Assembly (NCBI GenBank): GCA_000320545.1
Contig: ADNK01001098.1
Location: 1-49,858, forward strand
Length of the DNA stretch: 49,858 bases
Direction of reading: 5' to 3'
Origin: Bigelowiella natans CCMP2755
Taxonomy: Eukaryota > Cercozoa > Chlorarachniophyceae
Position numbers and translations under genes: made by a program. This document shows, one piece after another, positions 43,839 through 49,858 of the stretch (within the stretch, counting starts at the first letter, position 1; every line of letters begins with the position of its first letter). A model generated the notes under the pieces. The model saw only the letters and a program-made list of their open reading frames with translations. It ran no database searches and was not told the origin of the DNA.

Positions 43839-46816
43839 TTATTTTCGATCCTTGTGCGTCACCTCAACGACGGTTCCTACGAGGCGAACGACCCCCCCGA
43901 GCCGTTGGTTTTGGGACCGTATGCGCATGCGGCCGAGCATTTCGGAATCTCGAGAGGCTAATATTATGTACCGTTGCCCTTGCGACGGTGCCACCACGTC
44001 AAACACTATTTCGCACCAATCGCCGCCTTGAGCAAGGGGGGGGGCAATTTCCTTCCGCTTCTCGAATGCTTCAGTGCCCTCGACGCAGCGGCGGCGGTCC
44101 TCCTCGTCGTCGTCATGCCATCGTATTCTCCATAGGATCTTTGAGACGATGCAGGGAACGCGTGAGGTTGCTCCGTTAACCAGCGCAAACAGCATTCGGT
44201 TCTTGCCAGCCTCTACATCCACTGAGGAGGGAAGGATCTTGGCGCGCACGGTGAACGACTGGGCCGGCCTTAAAATCGCCGACGCCGTAGTTCTGCAGCT
44301 GCTACTGCCATGTCTACTACTGCTACTACTACTCCTTCTCCCACTACTACCACTACTACTAGTAGTAGTACCACCGCTACTGGCACTAGTACTACTGCTA
44401 CTATTACTTCTACTACTACAACTACCACTATTTCTAATATTTCGATTTGAAATTCCACCCTCTCCCCAACGAGCAGCGCCCCCTCCTTCCGACAACGTCG
44501 TCATGATGTCCCCCCTCGACGGGAGGCGGCGCTCAGAGGAGGAGGAGGAGGAGGAGGAGGAGGATGGGGGACCAGGGACAAGCTTCAGCAGCACCCCCCC
44601 CCCCTGTCCTGGCCAGATCTGCGTGACAGGTCCGCCCCTTATCTGGCGCTCCAGAGAGATGGCCAGGCCCACTACCCCCCCCTGCAAAAACACCATCCGC
44701 GTGCCGCCTCGGCAGGCCCGAACCGCTTCCTCGTCTCTGTAGTCAACGCCGGGGTCGATTTGCAGCACCCCCCGCGCAACCACACCCGTCACCACGATCA
44801 ACCCGCCGCCCATCCCTGCGATGAAGGCCCCCGTGACGCAAAAGAGGAGCGGGCCGTCGTTCTCTGCGTTGCACGGCCGCTTTTTCGGCGTGTGAAGGAA
44901 CTGATCAAACCCCTCAAACAGCGTGTCACCAGAGCACATATCCCCGTAGGAAGATGACCACGCACTCCATCGTCTCTGCCGGGTACATCTCTCTCCCGCC
45001 CCCCCGCCCCCGCCCCCGCCCCCCATGCTCTCCTCGCTCCCTTCCTCCGCTGGCCGCCACCATGTCCAGCTCGAGGGGCGGATGACGTTGGCGCCCTTGA
45101 GGCCAATTGATATGGGAATTGTCGGTATCAGAGGCTTGCCGAGGCGATGATGGGGTCTTTGAAATAGAGACGACGACGACGACGAGGAGGAGGAGGAGGA
45201 GGAGGAGGAGGAGGAGGAAGAGACCCCATAGGATACTGCATGATGGCCTTGTAGATGCGAGGTAGACGTCTCCCAGCCCGCCTCACGAATCAGCTCCAAG
45301 ATCTTAGCTTTTGTTTTTTCAAATATTCTCTGCAAACGCGTTGAAGAAGAAGAAGTCGTGTGGTGCCTTTCTCTTACTCCTTCTTTTACCTTAGTGCTGC
45401 ATTTTTCTGCCGACCCCCCAGATGATCCGCAGCTGATATCTTCCATCTCCGAACCTGCGACCCCTCGGTATACTCCTCTGTTGATGTCTTCTTCTTCTTC
45501 CTCTTTTTCTTCGTGTGCATCCTCCTCACCACGCAACAACTCAGCCGGAAGGTCTATGCAGACGATGATGCGTTTTGTGTAGCTGTGCCGCAGGCACTCG
45601 AGCTCGCCCATGACGTGTTGGACGCCGCGTAACCATTTGTCGTAGGTTTTTGTGTCCTTGTTGCGCTTTTCCTCCTCCCCCCCCTCTTCCTCTTCCTCGT
45701 CGTGCTTCTCCTTTCTTTCATCCCGATCATCATCATCATCATCAGCATCAGCATCAGCATCAGCTATGGCCGGTACAAGAAGAACTATGGCGGTATTCAA
45801 GCCCATTCTCAAGTCTTGGTTGTGGTTGTCCTGATAAGTACAAGAGATGTATCAACACGAGCAGCATGAGATTCTGTAATCGCATGCGAACTGGCATGGA
45901 TGTTGCTTTCTGCCAAGGCCGTGAGTCAATGAATAATCTCTCTAATCGACAGGATGTACTTCTCGTTCTGTTGTGTAATGATAGGTGTAATGATAGGTGC
46001 GGTGCGTAGTCGTGAGTTGTTAATTGTGTTCTTTGCTTCCTTCCTACCTTCCTCTACTAGGTCGCCCCTCTACCTCTAATGACCATAGGAATTGCTACCA
46101 CTAACACTATTGCCACTACTATTACTACTACTGCCTGCCCCTGCCACTACTGCTCCTCTTCTATATACCGTAAAGAGGTTGATGACTGCATTCGTTGTGT
46201 GCAACTTGAATGTCGTAGCCGACCCACTGTCAATGAGGCCGCTAACACCACCAGCCCTGCTCCGTTCCTGATCCTGCTGCTGGGTGAGAAGTATCCGTTT
46301 GAACGTGATCATCGATGGGGACTTTCTCTGCCCTGTCTTCTCATCGATGAAGGCCTGGCGCAACGGTCTAGCTATCGAGAGGGGGTCGCCGAGATCGGAG
46401 ACTAGGAGGCTCAGGAGATATACCTGCTTGCAGTAATCCAGGCCAGCGCTCAGAGCATAAACCGCAACTACAGGTTTATCCTTGTCGTTTCTGTTCAACA
46501 CGGTGGGGTCTGCAGGCGCCAGCACAGAATAGGCGAGGGCGATGTCGTCAAACAGCATTTCCAGCCCCACGAGGTCCCGGCGCAGGACCAGCTCAGCGCG
46601 CCCCTTCCGCGAAATCGACGACATCAACTGGCTCGCAGAAGGATTCGAAGTAGCTGCTCTACGCCCTGCGTCAGTAGCACATGGATCCTCCCCATCCACC
46701 GCTATGACTTCGGGGCTTCGTCTACAGGGGGGGAGGAACACATGAACATTAACTTGCCAGAGCGGTCGTCTCGACGTAGTTCTTGACGCCACAGACCATA
46801 TTTGATAGTGCGACAT
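43839..46816 (-). CDS. Unrecognised large protein with Ser, Glu and Gly homopolymer tracts
   Basis: I do not recognise this gene. Two exons fit in phase: 46816 (or an acceptor at 46721) to 46169, then 45830-43839, joined as NAVINLFT and DNHNQDLRMGL. The first exon has VLRRDLVGLEMLFDDIALAY and VYALSAGLDYCKQVYLLSLL, helical and protein-like. The second holds acidic runs (ADADADADDDDDD, EEEEEGGEEE), KWLRGVQHVMGELECLRHSY, a Ser run encoded by (GAG/GAC)n on the plus strand (45175-45220), a Gly run, FCVTGAFIAGMGGGLIVVTG, and a beta-rich C-terminus (SFTVRAKILPSSVDVEAGKN, SRVPCIVSKILWRIRW) that could be an arrestin-like sandwich. The stop at 43839 may instead be read-through past a donor. More introns may be hidden in the repeat tracts. 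Confidence 0.5.
45175..45220. repeat. (GAC)n/(GAG)n, coding on the minus strand
   Basis: Read on the minus strand it encodes about 18 serines within the predicted protein at 43839-46816. Confidence 0.85.
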
Positions 46817-47270
46817 AAAAATGACCGCATTTATACTAGTATACCTAAAAAAAGACCCTCCGTTTCCCTGGTTTCGAAGCTGATATTATTCAAGGGAAGG
46901 TCGGAAACAGTTCGTAAAAGAGTAGTCACAAATCCACCACTCAAACACGGGGTAAATACAGCGCGTTTTCTATCAAAAATCTTGTGGGCTCTCAACGGGC
47001 TGCTTCCTGCTGCGACAATACCCTCGCGAAGCCGCCGCTACGCCATGATGGAGATGTGAGTGGAGAGAAAATAGCGGGGAATCTTTCTTTACGACAATAA
47101 AATATAGGTTATTTCACCATATAAACGGCGGCTGGTCAGAAGCTGAGCACCGTTTCTGCCTGAAAACTGAACTCTCCCCCCTGCCCCCCTTCCCTGTCAC
47201 TCAATAGTCAGCATCCAGCAAGTGTGTCGTTCCGGCGCTTCATTCAGACGTCAATCCCTTCCGCTCAACT
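46817..47270. other. Divergent promoter region
   Basis: Between the unrecognised minus gene and the nephrocystin-like plus gene. An 85-codon open frame (46802-47059, +) is present without motif. Nothing else supported. Confidence 0.45.
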
Positions 47271-48289
47271 ATGGGGTGTGGCGCTAGCTCCGTGCCGGTT
47301 AGTCCCCTCGACAGTAAAGATGGTTAAAAACCATGGAAGCGATGATAGTTGAGAGGAGGCGTCGATCACCGTCGTCGTCTCTGCGCATCTACTGCACGCG
47401 CCCGATAGCAAACATAGGAGCAGCGATAATGACAAAGGATTCGCTCAGATGTTACATTTACACGATTCACTTATCATCAGCGCCACATAGCATGCGATGA
47501 TGCACACCAATCATGCAGGAATCGAGTCCGAACGATAAAGATGGCGACGGGGTGGGATCGAAGGACGATGGAAAGATGAATACAGATGAGAAGGTGACGA
47601 CTGAGAAGGTGACGACTGCCGCCGCTATTTTGAACGTTTATCGCACCTCTTGCGCTGAGCTCTTACCTTGAATAATTTCAGGAGAAGGAACGGAAGAAAA
47701 TCAAACCGGTAGAAGTTCCCAAAGGTGAGCAATCAAGCGAACATATGAAGTGCATGTATAACAGTGCATTTGCTGAAACTAGTACACGTATATACACATA
47801 TGCAACGCGCAACACACACGCGCGCGTGTAATTCAATGTACGAATGCACGGCGCATTTTTGATCGGTTCGCCCACTCTGTGCATGGTATTGCAGAGGTAG
47901 CGTGGGGGGCAAAGCACGAAGACTTTTTGATGTGGCAGCTAAAGTTAGAAGACGAGCTGAAGGAGAAACTCAAGACGCGCACAAAAACGATTCCATGGAC
48001 CCGCCCTCAGGGAAAGGTTGCACTCTTTTTTGTCTGCTCATTGGGTTTTGAATATCATTGATTTCGTGCGGTTGACGGGTCGATTGAAGTATATATATGA
48101 TGCTTTCAGGTGTCCACCATCCGCCCTTTCTTGTCGTCGACCTTCCGCGACTTCAATGACGAGAGGAATCTCTTCTTCAAGAACTCATGTCACAAAAACA
48201 ACCACACGCCAGAAACAGCTTCAGTATCCGAGAACACATAGCATGCACTTGTTATCATATAATATACACGAAATGCGACCGCACACGCG

Positions 48290-48331
<42 letters not shown>

Positions 48332-48589
48332 GTGTTGATATTTCATATAAAAATAGGCCCGAAATTGGAGAAGATCTGCTGGTCTCGAGGTTTGTTGCGG
48401 CTATTCTAATGATGTGTACGACGAGAATGACCGAGGAAGCCAGCTATAGTAACGAAGACCCCTTCTAACCGTTTTCTCCTTCACAGGCGTACAGTTCGTT
48501 CCTCTTGATCTGCGGTGGGGGGTGACCAAGGAAGAATCAGCAACAGGTGCTGGTGGCCAATTGTATTGGCCGAGCTTGCAGCGATTCGA

Positions 48590-48632
<43 letters not shown>

Positions 48633-48777
48633 GTGTGTGGAAATAAAAACCTAATTCCGACGAATTTTGTGTGCCGGTGATGATGAGTTGTGACGTATAG
48701 CTGCTTAAACTCTTCGTTTTTCTTAGAGATTCCTCGATATGAGATATAAGATCCCGCGCCTATTCACGACCGACACG

Positions 48778-48808
<31 letters not shown>

Positions 48809-48943
48809 ACACATGTTGATAGACACGATATATGATGCTGTAGCACTAACTCACCATCGTTGCAGGTTTTGTCATCAAGCTGTGCAATGAGGAAATCGAT
48901 CGGTCACGCCCATATTTCGTCTGCTCCTTGGGGTTAGTACATC

Positions 48944-48975
<32 letters not shown>

Positions 48976-49726
48976 CCTAAATTAAATGATAATAACCGTA
49001 TATTCTTCTACTCCCCTCTCCTCTTCCTCTCTTCTCCTTCTCCCCTCCCTCCCTCCCGCCCATTTGCCTCTATTTTCCTTTGCTCGGACCATGAAAAGCT
49101 TTCGAAACGGGTGGTGCTTAAGCGGCGAGGGAGACGAGACGGACCTCGAGCGGACCTTTGATCTTGCAGAGAAGGACTTTCCCTGGCTAAAGGCATGCAC
49201 GCGCAAGCATGCACGCACGCACATGTTTTCTTCGTGTATTACCTTGTGTTGATTCGTGCACTCTGGGAACCCTTCGGTGAACGTGCCGCAGATAGTTGAA
49301 AGAGCTGCCTAAGAGCATCACCCGTTTTCCGGCCTTGTGTCTGCAATCATTCCCCCTTTCTTTCTCCTCCCCCCTCGCCCCTTGTACTTCCACCGCCGTA
49401 TGCCTAACCGACTGTGCCTGGCTTTTTGCTGCTGCTCTCAGGACTATCGCGACCGCTCTGTCACAGAAATCGAGATCCAGCATGGCGCGCTGCGAAAACC
49501 CAACTGCCGCTGCTACTTCTACTTTCGCACCGTTGAGTACTTGATGAAGGTGGACGCGGACAAACGGTCGGTCTTCGTCGACTACGGCGCAAACGCGGTC
49601 AAGCTCGCAAGGCTGAAGCACGCCATCGTGGACGCTGGGTTCGGGGTAAAGTGGTTCAACTCGCCGCAGGAGATGGTGGATCTTATGCACGAGGACATGC
49701 GTGTCCTCATCGATAGGGACTGCGAG
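47271..49726 (+). CDS. Nephrocystin-3-like protein: acylated N-terminus, coiled coil, DUF4062-type domain; 3' partial
   Basis: Homologue of the ciliary protein NPHP3 and related TEP1-type proteins. Exons: 47271-47297, 47519-47593, 47682-47724, 47895-48016, 48110-48188, 48357-48389, 48487-48546, 48866-48932, 49099 to about 49195, 49442-49726; the gene continues beyond the window. Exon 1 is only nine codons, MGCGASSVP, a classic N-myristoylation plus palmitoylation signal; animal NPHP3 also starts with a myristoylated MG. A charged helical segment (LMWQLKLEDELKEKLKTR) precedes the domain: STIRPFLSSTFRDFNDERNL, PKLEKICWSRGVQFVPLDLR, WGVTKEES, FVIKLCNEEIDRSRPYFVCS, GFRNGW (equivalent to GERYGW) and SVTEIEIQHGAL. 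This is the DUF4062 order seen in NPHP3/TEP1. The join between 49195 and 49442 is unresolved: no phase-0 GT donor was found. Confidence 0.85.
48292..48326. repeat. (TA)n, intronic
   Basis: TA array in the intron 48189-48356; a second TA array lies at 48592-48628 in the next long intron. Confidence 0.93.
48776..48812. repeat. (CA)n, intronic
   Basis: CA array about 50 bases before the acceptor of the exon at 48866. Confidence 0.93.
48943..48975. repeat. (GAT)n, intronic
   Basis: GAT array just after the donor at 48933 of the nephrocystin-like gene. Confidence 0.93.
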
Positions 49727-49734
49727 GTTAGCTG

Positions 49735-49742
49735 CACACACT

Positions 49743-49791
<49 letters not shown>
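49735..49791. repeat. (CA)n and (TA)n, intronic
   Basis: CA array passing into a TA array right after the donor at 49727, the last splice site in the window. Confidence 0.93.
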
Positions 49792-49794
<3 letters not shown>

Positions 49795-49858
49795 TACATC
49801 TTCAATACTTTCCCACACTTCCCCGTGCGTTTGCTGCTGAGGGGTATTTATCATCCTT

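Noticed and set aside
1-49858. CRISPR arrays, transposons, tRNA or rRNA genes
   Set aside because: Tandem repeats are 1-4 base microsatellites (plus one short 20-base unit) without spacers; I saw no transposase or reverse-transcriptase motif, no long terminal repeat, and no cloverleaf with a matching GGTTCGAATCC-type arm. A tRNAscan and Infernal search would be decisive.

Overview
The window is nuclear DNA of an intron-dense microbial eukaryote. Reading exons by GT-AG boundaries and keeping codon phase, I could assemble eleven recognisable or well-supported genes plus two weaker ones. Coding exons are mostly 28-180 bases, introns mostly 60-500 bases, and the introns are packed with microsatellites ((GT)n, (GA)n, (CT)n, (TA)n, trinucleotides, poly-C). 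A calcium-dependent protein kinase with four EF-hands points to an alga, alveolate, stramenopile or rhizarian rather than an animal or fungus; a nephrocystin-3-like gene suggests a ciliated or flagellated stage. I cannot name the species from sequence alone.

Layout. 67-4418 (+): 3' part of a calcium-dependent protein kinase in 16 exons. 7046-11932 (+): inward-rectifier-type K+ channel homologue in about 16 exons, with an unusual selectivity filter. 12770-15806 (-): six-exon mitochondrially targeted cobalamin-binding-like protein fused to a DUF5522 cysteine motif. 16948-18364 (-): phospholipase A2-like protein. 19352-21307 (+): intronless RhoGEF (DH-PH). 22184-23344 (-): Cdc37 co-chaperone. 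24867-28361 (-): phytanoyl-CoA dioxygenase-family oxygenase. 29689-30396 (+): ankyrin-repeat protein. 31638-32633 (-): unrecognised three-exon gene. 33156-36185 (+): orphan multi-pass membrane protein in eight exons. 37802-40907 (-): YIF1 Golgi membrane protein, 3' end unresolved. 41767-43014 (+): mitochondrial ribosomal protein uS15m in four exons. 43839-46816 (-): unrecognised low-complexity protein. 47271-49726 (+): nephrocystin-3-like protein with an N-terminal acylation signal and a DUF4062-type domain, running off the window.

The genes are unrelated housekeeping, signalling and trafficking functions; nothing indicates an operon, a mobile element, a CRISPR array or transferred DNA. The main large-scale pattern outside genes is a set of intergenic islands enriched in TGCA, ATGCAT and GCATGC words that lie beside gene 3' ends and look sparse in the divergent promoter regions. 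Single-base exon limits are my own splice models and should be treated as predictions.
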